Assembly: GCF_009724685.1 (NCBI RefSeq)
Contig: NZ_WMEF01000003.1
Coordinates: forward strand, 525,335 to 589,334
Source of the DNA: Lysinibacillus cavernae
GTDB lineage: Bacteria > Bacillota > Bacilli > Bacillales_A > Planococcaceae
DNA: 64,000 nt
Direction: 5' to 3'
The notes beneath the pieces were generated by a model. It worked only from the letters and a program-made list of their open reading frames with translations. It had not been told where the DNA came from and did not search any database. A program made the translations under genes and the position numbers. Of the stretch, positions 52,330-61,909 are shown piece after piece; position 1 is the stretch's first letter; the number at the start of each line of letters is the position of its first letter.

Positions 52330-52371
52330 AAAAGGATTGTCTCCCAATTAAATGGGCTGACAATCCTTTTT
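52330..52371 (+). terminator. yslB terminator
   Basis: AAAAGGATTGTC / GACAATCCTTTT, 12 pairs, then T run. Confidence 0.88.
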
Positions 52372-52420
52372 CTTCCTTTCATTTCGAACTATTTTATCTT
52401 GCTTCAGCAACAATTTTCGT

Positions 52421-52610
52421 ACCAAAAGCGAGGCGTCAGGTACAGCATTTGGATTTTTTAGCGGATGGTCAAAAAGAGGAACACCTCAGCATGTTGCCAA
52501 AAGCCCCCAACAGATGGCATAGGTTTTGAAGAGAGGTCTGCACGATGCAGATCGGTTAATCATTGTCACAGGAAGCGGCGGTTTTAGGTTAACTTCTACT
52601 CGTCAACTCG
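52421..52610 (-). repeat. Dispersed intergenic repeat, copy B
   Basis: Reverse strand begins GAGTTGACGAGTAGAA, then after a ~23-base insert TGTGACAATGATTAACCGAT, ATCGTGCAGACCTCT and later GAGGTGTTCC. Matches copy A (48150-48345) in inverted orientation, most clearly around TCGTGCAGACCTCT. Lies between yslB and lysC; no gene is seen in it. Confidence 0.65.
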
Positions 52611-52678
52611 AAAATCTGGACGCATTGTTTAGCTGCTCAAAAGAAAAGCATCATTAAAAATGGCAGTTTCTACTATTA

Positions 52679-53170
52679 TTATATGTAAAGTGCTTGTTCT
52701 AAATTAAACGCATCATGCAATGCATTAGCTGCACGGATCATATCATCCTGTGGTACAACAACAGACACTTTTATTTCAGAAGTGCTAACCATTTTTACCG
52801 GAATGTTTTCACGACGTAATCGATCAAACATGCGAGCAGCAACGCCAGGATTAGATACCATACCTGAACCAATGATGGAAACTTTCGCTAACCCTATTTC
52901 AAAATCAGCAAAACTAAAGCCCAGTGATAATTTGCTATCCTCTAGAACACGTAATGCTTCCGCAAATTCCTCTTTTAAAATCGAAAAGGACACAGTCGGC
53001 TTTACTCCATCAATGATCGCCTGTACGATAATATCCACATTAATGTGGTTTTCTGCAAGGGTTGTAAACATATCAGCTAATGAAGCATCAGAATGAGCAT
53101 CATACCCAACTGTTAAACGAATAATATCTGATTCAAAGGCTACACCGCGGACTACTAAATTTTTCTCCAT
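52679..53170 (-). CDS. lysC: Internal in-frame start: aspartokinase beta subunit
   Basis: ATG at 53168-53170, preceded by GAAGGAGGAAG, would give a 163-residue protein consisting of the two ACT domains (starting MEKNLVVRGVAFESD). B. subtilis LysC makes such a beta subunit from an internal start, so conservation of the strong internal ribosome binding site is good evidence. Confidence 0.75.
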   Translation of the reverse strand: MEKNLVVRGVAFESDIIRLTVGYDAHSDASLADMFTTLAENHINVDIIVQAIIDGVKPTVSFSILKEEFAEALRVLEDSKLSLGFSFADFEIGLAKVSIIGSGMVSNPGVAARMFDRLRRENIPVKMVSTSEIKVSVVVPQDDMIRAANALHDAFNLEQALYI

Positions 53171-53905
53171 TTCCACTTCCTCCTTCAATAAAGTACCTAT
53201 CGACTCCACTAAACTAGAGCGTATGATAACTGGCATTTGAAACTTCTTTGCTAATTCCACTGCACGTGGATGTATGACATGTGATCCTAAATTAGATAGC
53301 TCCAACATTTCATCATAGGAAATTTCCTGTAGCTTTTGGGCCTTCGTAACATAACGTGGGTCTGCTGTATAAACACCATCAACATTTGTATAAATATCAG
53401 CTCGCTCTGCTCCCAATGCTACGGCAAGCGCTACGGCTGTCGTTTCAGCTCCTCCTTTCCCAAGCGTTGTGATATTCTGTTCATCGTCAATGCCCTGTTC
53501 TCCAGCAATGACCACAATTTGTCCCTGTGCAAAATGTTCTTCGATACGACTCACATCGATATAGTTTATTCGTGCATGACGGTACATACGATCCGTGTGA
53601 ATACCTGCCTGCCATCCAGTTAAGGACATAGCATCATAGCCTGCTTCCTGTATTGCAATGGCAAATAAAGCACTTGATAACTGAGAGCATGTAGACATGA
53701 CTGTACCTAATTCCCGTTTTGACACATCGTCAGTTAGATGACGCACCATCATTTTCACATCTTTCGCAGTTTGTCCCATTGCTGCAACTACCACGACTAC
53801 ATCAAATCCTCTGTCCTTCTCAGCAATAGCTTTTCGAGCAGCCTCTTGGATTTGTTCAGTTGATGCTAATGCAGCCCCTCCAAACTTCATCACGATTCTA
53901 GCCAT
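52679..53905 (-). CDS. lysC: Lysine-sensitive aspartokinase II
   Basis: A 408-residue enzyme, first step of the aspartate pathway (lysine, DAP, Met, Thr). The ATG at 53905 (AAAGGAG) is preferred over a frame start at 53950. Kinase motifs: VMKFGGAALAST start, GWQAGIHTD, GKGGAETTAVAL. Two C-terminal ACT domains (LTVGYDAHSDASLADMFTTL, VSIIGSGMVSNPGVAARMFD). Expression is under an upstream lysine riboswitch, and an internal start produces the beta subunit. Confidence 0.95.
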   Translation of the reverse strand: MARIVMKFGGAALASTEQIQEAARKAIAEKDRGFDVVVVVAAMGQTAKDVKMMVRHLTDDVSKRELGTVMSTCSQLSSALFAIAIQEAGYDAMSLTGWQAGIHTDRMYRHARINYIDVSRIEEHFAQGQIVVIAGEQGIDDEQNITTLGKGGAETTAVALAVALGAERADIYTNVDGVYTADPRYVTKAQKLQEISYDEMLELSNLGSHVIHPRAVELAKKFQMPVIIRSSLVESIGTLLKEEVEMEKNLVVRGVAFESDIIRLTVGYDAHSDASLADMFTTLAENHINVDIIVQAIIDGVKPTVSFSILKEEFAEALRVLEDSKLSLGFSFADFEIGLAKVSIIGSGMVSNPGVAARMFDRLRRENIPVKMVSTSEIKVSVVVPQDDMIRAANALHDAFNLEQALYI

Positions 53906-53977
53906 TTTTTTCGTTCTCCTTTCCAGTCCTTGGGTTTCACCTAAATACACGGTGCAAAACAGTCTCTAGAAAACTAA

Positions 53978-54010
53978 AAGGCAGCCTCCACATAACGTGA
54001 AAGCTGCCTA
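53978..54010 (-). terminator. Riboswitch-controlled terminator of lysC
   Basis: AGGCAGC / GCTGCCT stem followed by TTTT on the minus strand, between aptamer and lysC. Confidence 0.85.
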
Positions 54011-54043
54011 TAACATGTACAATAATCGTAACTTGCGCATGTG

Positions 54044-54214
54044 TGATAGCTCTCCGAAACGTTTAGAATCGACAGTCTTACATCTTTTAAATGCAAAACC
54101 AGTACAACATATGAAACAACCATGCTATACTTCGGCAAGCTCCCCTTTCACACAATATCTCCGGACTTGTTCATCCTCCATTGTGCTACTCTTGAAACTT
54201 GCACCTCTATCATC
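54044..54214 (-). ncRNA. Lysine riboswitch (L box)
   Basis: The minus strand carries the conserved lysine aptamer: GATAGAGGTGCAAGTTTCAA and GAGTAGCA, then GAAAGGGGAGCTTGCCGAAG, closing with GGAGAGCTATC. Together with the downstream terminator it should stop lysC transcription when lysine is plentiful. Confidence 0.93.
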
Positions 54215-54246
54215 ACCTTAAAGTGATTGTATTCAATTTGTTTAAT

Positions 54247-54311
54247 CCTAGCGTCAATGAGCTTACCACGCTAGTGATCTGTAAATAACATTAAAAACCA
54301 ATGTTATTTAC
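54247..54311. other. Two hairpins between uvrC and the lysine riboswitch
   Basis: CTAGCGT / ACGCTAG (54247-54273) and GTAAATAACATT / AATGTTATTTAC (54281-54311, 12 perfect pairs). The second starts 16 bases beyond uvrC's end and may act as its boundary or, being upstream of lysC, as a regulatory element. No T run follows. Confidence 0.55.
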
Positions 54312-54326
54312 AACCTTAGCACATGC

Positions 54327-56117
54327 CTATTCCTTTGACAATGTTTCCTGCTGAAAATAGGCATAAATCTGGCTTGCTAAATTGGCGGGCATCCCTGCCT
54401 CCTGTAAAGCTAGCTCGCTCGCCTCTCGAATTTTCTTGACTGAACCAAAATATTTAAGTAACTGTTGCTTTCGTTTTGGTCCGACACCCTCAATATGATC
54501 TAATACAGATTGAATGGCATGTTTCTCATGCTGTTGGCGCAAGAAGGTAATAGCAAAGCGGTGTACTTCGTCTTGAATTCGTTGTAGCAAATAAAAACCA
54601 TCACTTGTACGCTTTAAGGCAATCACTTCTGGCGGATCGCCAAACAATAGCTGTGATGTATTATGTTTATCATCCTTTGCTAAACCAGCAATTGGTATGA
54701 CAAGTCCTAGCTCATCTTCTAATACTTCACGTGCTACTTCCATTTGACCCTTACCACCATCAATCAAGACTAAATCTGGTAATGGTAAACCTTCCTTCAG
54801 AACACGTGTATACCGTCGACGTATGACCTCTTGCATAGCACCATAATCATCATGCTTGGCTGCTGTACGCGTTTTGTATTTGCGATATTCCTTTTTCGCA
54901 GGCTTTCCATCAATGAAAACAACCATGGCAGAGACTGCGTCGGTTCCATGCATATGACTATTATCAAAAGCCTCAATCCGTAATGGTGTAGTAATACCCA
55001 TTGCTTCACCAAGTGAATCACAAGCACCAATCGTTCGTTCTTCCTGTCGTTCAATGAGCTGGAATTTAGCTGCCACAGCAATTTCGGCATTTTTGGTCGC
55101 TAAATCAACCAACTCCTTTTTTTGTCCTCGTTTTGGTGAAAGTACTTTGATAGCTAATAATTCTGTTAAAATGGCTGCATCAATTGCTTGTGGGATAAAA
55201 ATTTCTTTTGGCTTAATATGCTCTGGTTTTTCATAAAAGCGCCCAACAAATGTTAAAAACTCTTCCTCTGCATCTTGATAAATGGGGAAAATGGAGACAT
55301 CACGCTCGATTAATTTTCCTTGTCGAACAAAGAACACCTGAACACACATCCACCCTTTTTCAACAGCATAGCCAAAGACATCACGGTTTGTCGTATCACT
55401 TGACACTATTTTTTGTTTCTGCATGACCGTATCAATGTGTGCAATTTGGTCTCGGAACTCCTTTGCACGTTCAAATTCCAGATTTTCGGCAGCTGCTAGC
55501 ATTTTAGCTTCAAGCTCTTTTTTAACTGCCTCCACACCACCATTTAAAAACTTCGACATATCATCTATCATCTCTTGATAAACTTGACCATCAATTTCTT
55601 TTACACAAGGCGCTAAACATTGGCCCATGTGATAGTACAAGCAAACTTTAGAAGGTAATTGTACACATTTACGTAGTGGATACAATCGATCCAATAGCTT
55701 TTTCGTTTCACTTGCCGCATAGGCATTGGGATAAGGTCCAAAATATTTAGCCTTATCCTTTTTTACCTTACGCGTCGTAATAAGACGAGGATGTTTTTCA
55801 TTCGTAATTTTTAAATACGGATATGTCTTATCATCCGTTAGCATGACATTATACTTTGGATCATGTAATTTAATAAGATTCAGCTCTAAAATAAGTGCTT
55901 CAATATTAGATGATGTCACGATATATTCAAAATCTTCTATTTCGCTTACAAGTCTTTGTGTCTTCCCTTCATGTGTTCCAGTAAAATAAGAACGCACTCG
56001 GTTTTTCAGAACTTTCGCTTTGCCAACATAAATGATTGTCCCCTGCCGATCCTTCATCAAATAGCAGCCAGGCTGATCTGGTAAAATATCAAGTTTACGT
56101 TTAATTAAATCGTTCAT
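54327..56117 (-). CDS. uvrC: Excinuclease ABC subunit C
   Basis: A 596-residue UvrC that makes both incisions in nucleotide excision repair. N-terminal GIY-YIG nuclease ([20 protein letters not shown]), Cys-rich [16 protein letters not shown] domain binding UvrB ([12 protein letters not shown] type), RNase H-like nuclease ([30 protein letters not shown]) and C-terminal helix-hairpin-helix ([17 protein letters not shown]). Complete. Confidence 0.96.
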   Translation of the reverse strand: MNDLIKRKLDILPDQPGCYLMKDRQGTIIYVGKAKVLKNRVRSYFTGTHEGKTQRLVSEIEDFEYIVTSSNIEALILELNLIKLHDPKYNVMLTDDKTYPYLKITNEKHPRLITTRKVKKDKAKYFGPYPNAYAASETKKLLDRLYPLRKCVQLPSKVCLYYHMGQCLAPCVKEIDGQVYQEMIDDMSKFLNGGVEAVKKELEAKMLAAAENLEFERAKEFRDQIAHIDTVMQKQKIVSSDTTNRDVFGYAVEKGWMCVQVFFVRQGKLIERDVSIFPIYQDAEEEFLTFVGRFYEKPEHIKPKEIFIPQAIDAAILTELLAIKVLSPKRGQKKELVDLATKNAEIAVAAKFQLIERQEERTIGACDSLGEAMGITTPLRIEAFDNSHMHGTDAVSAMVVFIDGKPAKKEYRKYKTRTAAKHDDYGAMQEVIRRRYTRVLKEGLPLPDLVLIDGGKGQMEVAREVLEDELGLVIPIAGLAKDDKHNTSQLLFGDPPEVIALKRTSDGFYLLQRIQDEVHRFAITFLRQQHEKHAIQSVLDHIEGVGPKRKQQLLKYFGSVKKIREASELALQEAGMPANLASQIYAYFQQETLSKE

Positions 56118-56192
56118 TACCTACCTGCCCCCCTACGATAATCCCTTTAATGATTTATTGTAATTTTTTCTTTATTATATAACGAAAACGAA

Positions 56193-56227
56193 AAAAAGCC
56201 GAACACATCTATTGATGGCTCGGCTTT
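56193..56227 (-). terminator. trxA terminator
   Basis: AAAAGCCGA / TCGGCTTTT hairpin with T run on the minus strand after trxA. Confidence 0.88.
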
Positions 56228-56242
56228 TGTGAACTTCATTGA

Positions 56243-56554
56243 TTACGCATGTTTAGCGATAAATGCTTCTAAAGCTTCTTTAGGTTGGAAGCCTACAGTT
56301 TTGTCTACTAATTCACCATCTTTGAATAATAGTAAAGATGGGATTGACATGATTTGATATTGTGCTGCAGTACCTTGGTTATTGTCTACATCCACTTTTA
56401 CAATTTTAGCCGCACTACCTGCAGCGTCCATTTCTTCAAGAACTGGCCCAATCATTTTACAAGGTCCGCACCAAGCAGCCCAAAAGTCTACTAGTACTAA
56501 CCCTTCTTTAATATCGTCCTGGAACGTAGCATCAGTTGCATGTACAATTGCCAT
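56243..56554 (-). CDS. trxA: Thioredoxin
   Basis: A 103-residue classical thioredoxin with active site WCGPCK, the buried Asp (VDFWAAW) and the cis-Pro loop (SIPSLLLF). Main cytosolic protein disulfide reductant. Its own terminator and ribosome binding site (AAGGAGG) suggest a single-gene unit. Confidence 0.97.
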   Translation of the reverse strand: MAIVHATDATFQDDIKEGLVLVDFWAAWCGPCKMIGPVLEEMDAAGSAAKIVKVDVDNNQGTAAQYQIMSIPSLLLFKDGELVDKTVGFQPKEALEAFIAKHA

Positions 56555-56676
56555 TTGAAATCCTCCTTAAACTTACTATGATTGTAGTATAGCATGGATA
56601 AATTCACTTGAGCGAACAATCTGCCTGCAATGTATATTTTATGAAAAACCATGTCGAACATTTAAAATAGAGTCAT

Positions 56677-58026
56677 TTAATTAGCTTGATATCGACCTTT
56701 AAATATATAGGTTAACGTGATAAAGATGTAAATCGCTAAGGTAATTCCTGTCACGATAATTGATGTTGTAAAAATAATGCCAATCAAGATGGCACTTAAA
56801 GCTATAATGGCAATCCAAGTTGTATAAGGAAACCATTTTACTTCATAGGCACTTGTGTTTTCTGATTGTTTTTTTCGTGATTTCAAATGGGCAATCGCAA
56901 TAATTAACCAAATAAATAACACCGTATAGCCAAGTGAACCCATTAAGAAATCAAAAGTCTTGCTTCCAGCATATAAAGAAAAGATTACACCTAAATATAA
57001 TGCTAATGTACACATCAAAATGGCATATACAGGAACTTTTCTTTTAGATAAATGAGCAAATATTTTAGGAACACGACCATCTACAGCTTGCGTATACAGT
57101 ACTCGTGATGAACCGTAGAGCCCTGAATTCATGGATGAAATAATAGCAAGTATAACAACAGCATTCATAATATGGTCTGCACCTGGAATGCCAATCATTT
57201 TAAAAACCATTACAAATGGACTTTCAGGTACCCCGTTTACTTCATTCCAAGGAATCAAGCTTACAATAATAAAGAAAGGCAGTAGATAGAAAGTAACAAT
57301 ACGAATCAATGTACTGCGAACAGCTTTTGGTACTACTTTTTCAGGATTTTTCGTTTCAGCTAATGTAATCCCGATGATTTCTGTACCACCATAAGAATAA
57401 ATGACCACTAGCATAGCAGCAATTAACCCCGTTGATCCATTAGGGAAAAAACCACCATGTGCTGTTAAGTTAGAAAAACCAACAGCCGTATGATTTCCAA
57501 ACGTAACAAACAATAAAATAAGTCCTGCTATAATAAACACAATAATAACGGTAATTTTAATCAATGCTAGCCAATATTCTGTTTCAGCAAATATTTTCAC
57601 CGATAGCAGGTTAATGGCTGTTACTAACACAGAAACAGATAGCGCAAGTATCCAAATTGGGTATTGAGGAAGCCAATATTGAATAAAAATAGCCGCAACT
57701 ACAGATTCTGCTGCAATATTTAAAACCCACATTTTCCAATAGATCCAATCTAGGAAATAAGCTGGATATTTTCCTAACACCGATTGAACTAAATCTCTGA
57801 ACGTTCTTGCTTCTTTATTACGAACGGCCATTTCTGCTAGACCTTGCATTACAAATAATAAAATAATGCCACCTAATAAATACGCAATAAGCACTGACGG
57901 CCCTGCCATATCAATGGCTGCACTACTTCCTTTAAATAATCCTGCACCAATAGCACCACCTAAAGCCATCATGGTGATATGACGTGAGGTCATTGTTCGT
58001 TTTAATTGTTGATTGTTGTTTTCCAC
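56677..58026 (-). CDS. Amino-acid permease (APC/AAT family), T-box controlled
   Basis: A 449-residue transporter with about 12 membrane helices. The start (TSRHITMMALGGAIGAGLFK) is the substrate-binding first helix of the AAT subfamily; SYGGTEIIGITLAETKNPEK and PRVFAHLSKR-type loop (RVPKIFAHLSKRKVPVYAIL) are also typical. A T-box with a CTT (Leu) specifier precedes it, arguing for uptake of leucine or branched-chain amino acids, as for B. subtilis YvbW. Substrate remains an inference. Confidence 0.9.
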   Translation of the reverse strand: MENNNQQLKRTMTSRHITMMALGGAIGAGLFKGSSAAIDMAGPSVLIAYLLGGIILLFVMQGLAEMAVRNKEARTFRDLVQSVLGKYPAYFLDWIYWKMWVLNIAAESVVAAIFIQYWLPQYPIWILALSVSVLVTAINLLSVKIFAETEYWLALIKITVIIVFIIAGLILLFVTFGNHTAVGFSNLTAHGGFFPNGSTGLIAAMLVVIYSYGGTEIIGITLAETKNPEKVVPKAVRSTLIRIVTFYLLPFFIIVSLIPWNEVNGVPESPFVMVFKMIGIPGADHIMNAVVILAIISSMNSGLYGSSRVLYTQAVDGRVPKIFAHLSKRKVPVYAILMCTLALYLGVIFSLYAGSKTFDFLMGSLGYTVLFIWLIIAIAHLKSRKKQSENTSAYEVKWFPYTTWIAIIALSAILIGIIFTTSIIVTGITLAIYIFITLTYIFKGRYQAN

Positions 58027-58050
58027 TTTCTTACCTCCTAAAATTAAAAA

Positions 58051-58330
58051 GGCATATCGTCTCTTCCTTCATTTTCAAATGAAAGAAGAGACGATATGCC
58101 ATAAGCAAACCGCGGTACCACTCTAATTGGTTCATAGAGAACCCAACTTAATAACCTGGTAACGAAGGTTAATCGTCAAACAAATAGAATAATCTGATAA
58201 TTCCATTTATCTTACCACTCCTAGGCAAGTTCAAAGTCTTATTGGACTGCGTTGCACCAACCCGCAGCTCTCTTCACCGAATAATGAGCTTTTACTACTC
58301 CTAATCTTTGCGTTTCAAAACATTATTATT
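58051..58330 (-). ncRNA. T-box leader with Leu (CTT) specifier
   Basis: On the minus strand: stem I with AGTA and distal-loop GGTTGGTGCAACGCAG, specifier loop GAACTTG (CTT at 58227-58229), T-box AGAGTGGTACCGCGG near 58110-58124, then a 22-pair terminator (58051-58100, GGCATATCGTCTCTTC arm) and T run. Uncharged tRNA-Leu should block the terminator. Specifier assignment follows the usual GAA-xxx-R spacing. Confidence 0.85.
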
Positions 58331-58353
58331 AAAAAATTTAATGATTATTCAAC

Positions 58354-58382
58354 ACTATAATGTCTACTGTTAATTATGTCAA
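58354..58382 (-). promoter_or_regulatory. Promoter of the T-box leader
   Basis: TTGACA (58377-58382), 17-base spacer, TATAGT (58354-58359). Confidence 0.82.
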
Positions 58383-58435
58383 TATTTTATTTTGCGATAA
58401 TTTTCAAATTAGAGTTTCTTGCGGTGTCCAACCAT

Positions 58436-58466
58436 AAAAAAGCAGGAAGGATTAATCCCTTCCTGC
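58436..58466 (-). terminator. etfA terminator
   Basis: GCAGGAAGG / CCTTCCTGC hairpin with a 7-base loop and T run, 10 bases after etfA. Confidence 0.9.
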
Positions 58467-58475
58467 GTCTACTCT

Positions 58476-59453
58476 TTATGCATTTACTTTTAATGCTTTA
58501 AATTCTTCGATTAGAAGCGGAATCACTTCAAATAAATCTCCAACGATACCGTAATCCGCTACTTTGAAAATATTTGCTTCAGGATCTTTATTAATAGCAA
58601 CAATTACTTTAGAGTTTGACATTCCCGCTAAGTGTTGAATAGCGCCAGAAATACCAGCTGCAATATAAAGGTCAGGTGTTACTACCTTACCTGTTTGACC
58701 AATTTGTAGTGAATAGTCACAATACTCAGCGTCACATGCACCACGGGATGCTCCAACTGCACCGCCTAGTAAATCTGCTAGCTCTTTTAACGGCTCGAAA
58801 CCTTCTTCAGACTTCACACCACGACCACCAGCAACGACTACTTTCGCTTCTGAAAGATCCACACCTTCTGAAGATTTACGAACAACCTCTTTAATAATTG
58901 TGCGAAGATTTGTAATCTCAACAGTGATTGCAGAAACATCTCCTGTTTTACCTTCCGCTTTTTCTAAAGGTGCAATGTTATTTGGACGTATTGAAGCTAA
59001 AACAACACCATCTTTTACTTTCACTTTTTCGAAAGCTTTACCAGAATAAATTGGTCGGATGAATACAATATCATCGCCTGCACCCTCAATAGTAGTGACA
59101 TCAGATACTAAACCTGCTTGTAATTTACTTGCAATTTTTGGTGATAAATCTTTACCGTTTGCTGTATGACCAAAGACAATGCCAGCTGGTTTTTCTTGCT
59201 CGATAACAGCTAATAGTGCTTGACTATAGCCATCAGATGTATATTGTTTTAAATGTGGGTGTTCCACTGTTACCACGCGATCAGCACCATATTCAAATAA
59301 TGGACCTGTTAAACCTGCTACAGCATCCCCTAAAAGTACCCCAACAACCTCGCCACCATCAGCGATCTGTTTTGCAGCTGCAATTGCTTCGAAAGAAACA
59401 TTACGTAAGCTTCCTTCACGAACTTCACTTAATACTAATACTTTTTTTGACAT
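58476..59453 (-). CDS. etfA: Electron transfer flavoprotein alpha subunit
   Basis: A 325-residue subunit holding the FAD that takes electrons from acyl-CoA dehydrogenases. C-terminal FAD domain: VVAGGRGVKSEEGFEPLKEL, VGASRGACD, QIGQTGKVVTPDLYIAAGIS and SGAIQHLAGM. Last gene of the fatty-acid degradation operon. Confidence 0.96.
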   Translation of the reverse strand: MSKKVLVLSEVREGSLRNVSFEAIAAAKQIADGGEVVGVLLGDAVAGLTGPLFEYGADRVVTVEHPHLKQYTSDGYSQALLAVIEQEKPAGIVFGHTANGKDLSPKIASKLQAGLVSDVTTIEGAGDDIVFIRPIYSGKAFEKVKVKDGVVLASIRPNNIAPLEKAEGKTGDVSAITVEITNLRTIIKEVVRKSSEGVDLSEAKVVVAGGRGVKSEEGFEPLKELADLLGGAVGASRGACDAEYCDYSLQIGQTGKVVTPDLYIAAGISGAIQHLAGMSNSKVIVAINKDPEANIFKVADYGIVGDLFEVIPLLIEEFKALKVNA

Positions 59454-59503
59454 AGCATATTCCCTCCGTTACCCTTTAAGATTCGATTAAGATCATCCAA
59501 TAA

Positions 59504-60277
59504 TTAAACTACTTTTGCTTCTGAGTGAAGTAGATTTACCAGTTCTTTTACTTGTGCAGAAAGGTCGCCTTCAAGAATGCGGCCTGCTGCCTTTTGAGCT
59601 GGCAAGAAGATGTCTACCGTTTCGATCTTCACTTCTACATCATCTTCATCGATATCTAAATCATCTAACTCAAGCTCTGCAAGCGGTTTCTTTTTCGCTT
59701 TCATAATACCTGGTAGAGATGGATAACGTGGCTCATTTAAACCTTGCTGAGCTGTTACTAATAATGGTAAAGACGTTTCAATTACCTCTGAATCTCCTTC
59801 GATATCACGAACAATTTTCACAGATGTTCCATCGATTTCAAGTTTTGTAATCGTAGTTACATAATTAATAGCTAATAAATCTGCAACACGTGGGCCTACT
59901 TGACCTGAACCACCATCAATCGCAACATTTCCTGTTAAAATTAAATCAGCATCTTTATCTTTTAAATATTCTGCTAAAAGATATGCAGCTGCATTTTGGT
60001 CTAACTCATCTAAATCATCTTCAGTATTAATAAGTACCGCTTCGTCTGCTCCCATGGCAAGTGCTGTACGTAATTGCTTCTCTGCATCCTCGCCGCCAAT
60101 TGTTATAACTGTTACTTTACCACCAGCAGCATCGCGCACTTGGATTGCCTCTTCAATGGCATATTCATCGTACGGGTTGATAATGAATTCTGCTCCGTCC
60201 TCTTGGATTTTGCCACCCGACACAACGATTTTTTCTTCTGTATCAAACGTACGTTTAATTAATGCAAAAATGTTCAT
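59504..60277 (-). CDS. etfB: Electron transfer flavoprotein beta subunit
   Basis: A 257-residue subunit binding AMP and forming a dimer with EtfA. Signature VLINTEDDLDELDQNAAAYL followed by LILTGNVAIDGGSGQVGPRV, and the C-terminal PRYPSLPGIMKAKKKPL block. Normal length; 50 bases before etfA. Confidence 0.95.
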   Translation of the reverse strand: MNIFALIKRTFDTEEKIVVSGGKIQEDGAEFIINPYDEYAIEEAIQVRDAAGGKVTVITIGGEDAEKQLRTALAMGADEAVLINTEDDLDELDQNAAAYLLAEYLKDKDADLILTGNVAIDGGSGQVGPRVADLLAINYVTTITKLEIDGTSVKIVRDIEGDSEVIETSLPLLVTAQQGLNEPRYPSLPGIMKAKKKPLAELELDDLDIDEDDVEVKIETVDIFLPAQKAAGRILEGDLSAQVKELVNLLHSEAKVV

Positions 60278-60353
60278 ATATCCATACCTCCTGGAACGTT
60301 TTATAATTCTAAGTAAACTTATAAATATTATATATTTTTAGTTTCAATAGCAC

Positions 60354-60380
60354 CGATAACATACTTGAACGTTGTTATCG
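60354..60380. other. Inverted repeat between fadB and etfB
   Basis: CGATAACA / TGTTATCG, 8 perfect pairs with an 11-base loop in the 115-bp gap. It may be a processing or attenuation element separating fadR-fadB from etfBA; no T run. Confidence 0.5.
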
Positions 60381-60392
60381 AGATTTGGGAAA

Positions 60393-61166
60393 TTATTTAC
60401 CGGTAAACACAGGCTCACGCTTGTCAATGAATGCTTGAATTCCTTCTTTTGCATCTTCTGTTACGAATACTGTCCCAAAAGATTTCGCCTCAGCTTCAAT
60501 GCCTTCATAAAATGAAGCATGCTTTGCATATTGCAATGTTTGAATAGCTGCTTTTAAAGCTATTGGGCTTTTCTTAGCAATGTTCTTAGCAATCTTTAAC
60601 GTTTCTTCTAGCATAGTCTCGTCTGAGAATGCACGGTTTGCTAAGCCCCACTGAACAGCTTCAGCACCAGAAATCGGCTCGCTTGTAAACATCATTTCAG
60701 CAGCTTTTGCTACACCAACATAGCGTGGTAAGCGCTGCGTACCACCAAAGCCAGGGATAAGACCTAATTGTAATTCTGGTAAACCTAGTTTCGCTGAGTC
60801 AGTCACAAATCGCATATGACAGCTCATTGCTAACTCAAGTCCACCGCCTAACGCTGCACCATGGATGGCCGCAATAACAGGCTTAGAGAATGATTCAACA
60901 CGTTCAAAAACTTGTTGTCCATTGCTAGCTAGCTTCGTAAATTCTTCGCCAGATTCTACCCCAGTAAACTCTTTAATATCTGCCCCCGCAGAGAAGAAAC
61001 GGCCTTCACCATGAAGTACAAGGACTCTTACAGCATCATCGTGTTCTACAGCATCTAGTACAGCGTTAACTTCTGCAATAATACCGCGAGATAATGCATT
61101 TGCTGGTGGACGTGCAATTGTAATAATTGCTACCCCATCTTCTACTTTCCAACTTAGAAATTCCAT
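60393..61166 (-). CDS. fadB: Enoyl-CoA hydratase
   Basis: A 257-residue crotonase-family enzyme for the second step of beta-oxidation. The oxyanion loops are [11 protein letters not shown] and [14 protein letters not shown], the catalytic Glu lies in [20 protein letters not shown]. It follows fadR by 14 bases in the operon lcfA-fadR-fadB-etfB-etfA. Confidence 0.93.
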   Translation of the reverse strand: MEFLSWKVEDGVAIITIARPPANALSRGIIAEVNAVLDAVEHDDAVRVLVLHGEGRFFSAGADIKEFTGVESGEEFTKLASNGQQVFERVESFSKPVIAAIHGAALGGGLELAMSCHMRFVTDSAKLGLPELQLGLIPGFGGTQRLPRYVGVAKAAEMMFTSEPISGAEAVQWGLANRAFSDETMLEETLKIAKNIAKKSPIALKAAIQTLQYAKHASFYEGIEAEAKSFGTVFVTEDAKEGIQAFIDKREPVFTGK

Positions 61167-61180
61167 TTCTCCACATCCTT

Positions 61181-61762
61181 CTATGCTTTAATGCCGTTCA
61201 GGATTAATGCCTGAACCTTTGGAACCTGTTCCATCAAATCATATCGATAGTCATTCATAACCCACGACGTAATCGTTTCATCAATTGTTCCAAAAACCAT
61301 TTGTCGTGCCAAGCGTACATCCATCGTTTGATTGAACTCACCAGAAAGCATACCTGCGATTAAAATTTGATCCAGTAAATGTAAATACTCACGTAGTACA
61401 GCATTAATTTTTAATCGTAAGTCTTTATTCGATTGGCGAAGCTCTAATTGTGTGACAGTTGCTAGGTATCGATCTGTCGCTAGAACATTAAAATGATTTT
61501 CAATCATTCGTGAAAGTTTGTCTCTAGACGTACTCCCATTTTCTATTATATCTTGTAATGACTCTACAAAAACAGCCATTTTTTCATTAAAGACAGAAAT
61601 TAATATATCTTCTTTATTTTTAAAATATAAATAGATTGTTCCATCGGCCACCCCTGCCTGTTTGGCGATTTTCGATACTTGCGCTTGGTGATACCCATTC
61701 TCCGCAATAACGATGACAGCTGCATCAATAATTTGTTTATATTTTGGCTTATCTCGTTTCAC
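61181..61762 (-). CDS. fadR: TetR-family fatty-acid regulator FadR
   Basis: A 193-residue TetR protein: N-terminal [23 protein letters not shown] and a ligand-binding helical domain ([17 protein letters not shown] onward). In B. subtilis FadR (YsiA) represses beta-oxidation genes until long-chain acyl-CoA binds. A FadR-type palindrome overlaps its own promoter region, so it is probably autoregulated. Confidence 0.92.
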   Translation of the reverse strand: MKRDKPKYKQIIDAAVIVIAENGYHQAQVSKIAKQAGVADGTIYLYFKNKEDILISVFNEKMAVFVESLQDIIENGSTSRDKLSRMIENHFNVLATDRYLATVTQLELRQSNKDLRLKINAVLREYLHLLDQILIAGMLSGEFNQTMDVRLARQMVFGTIDETITSWVMNDYRYDLMEQVPKVQALILNGIKA

Positions 61763-61839
61763 TTTTATAACACCACCTAAAAAACATGCGCACGTCTACA
61801 TAATCAATATGACGTGTGAACTTAAAAAAATATGAAAAT

Positions 61840-61859
61840 ATGAATGGTCATTCATTCAT
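61840..61859. promoter_or_regulatory. FadR operator upstream of fadR
   Basis: ATGAATGGTCATTCATTCAT. It contains a perfect ATGAAT-N4-ATTCAT palindrome and, on the minus strand, matches 16 of 18 positions of the B. subtilis FadR consensus as I recall it. It lies just downstream of a -10 box. Confidence 0.8.
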
Positions 61860-61865
61860 ATTTTC

Positions 61866-61894
61866 ATATTATATTTTACAGCATTGCTTGTCAA
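61866..61894 (-). promoter_or_regulatory. Promoter of fadR-fadB-etfBA
   Basis: TTGACA (61889-61894), 17-base spacer, TAATAT (61866-61871), immediately before the FadR site. Confidence 0.75.
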
Positions 61895-61909
61895 TACTTT
61901 CACACGTAT

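Noticed and set aside
58676..59706. Plus-strand frames opposite etfA and etfB
   Set aside because: His/Leu-rich antisense shadows without start signals; the minus-strand proteins are clear full-length matches.
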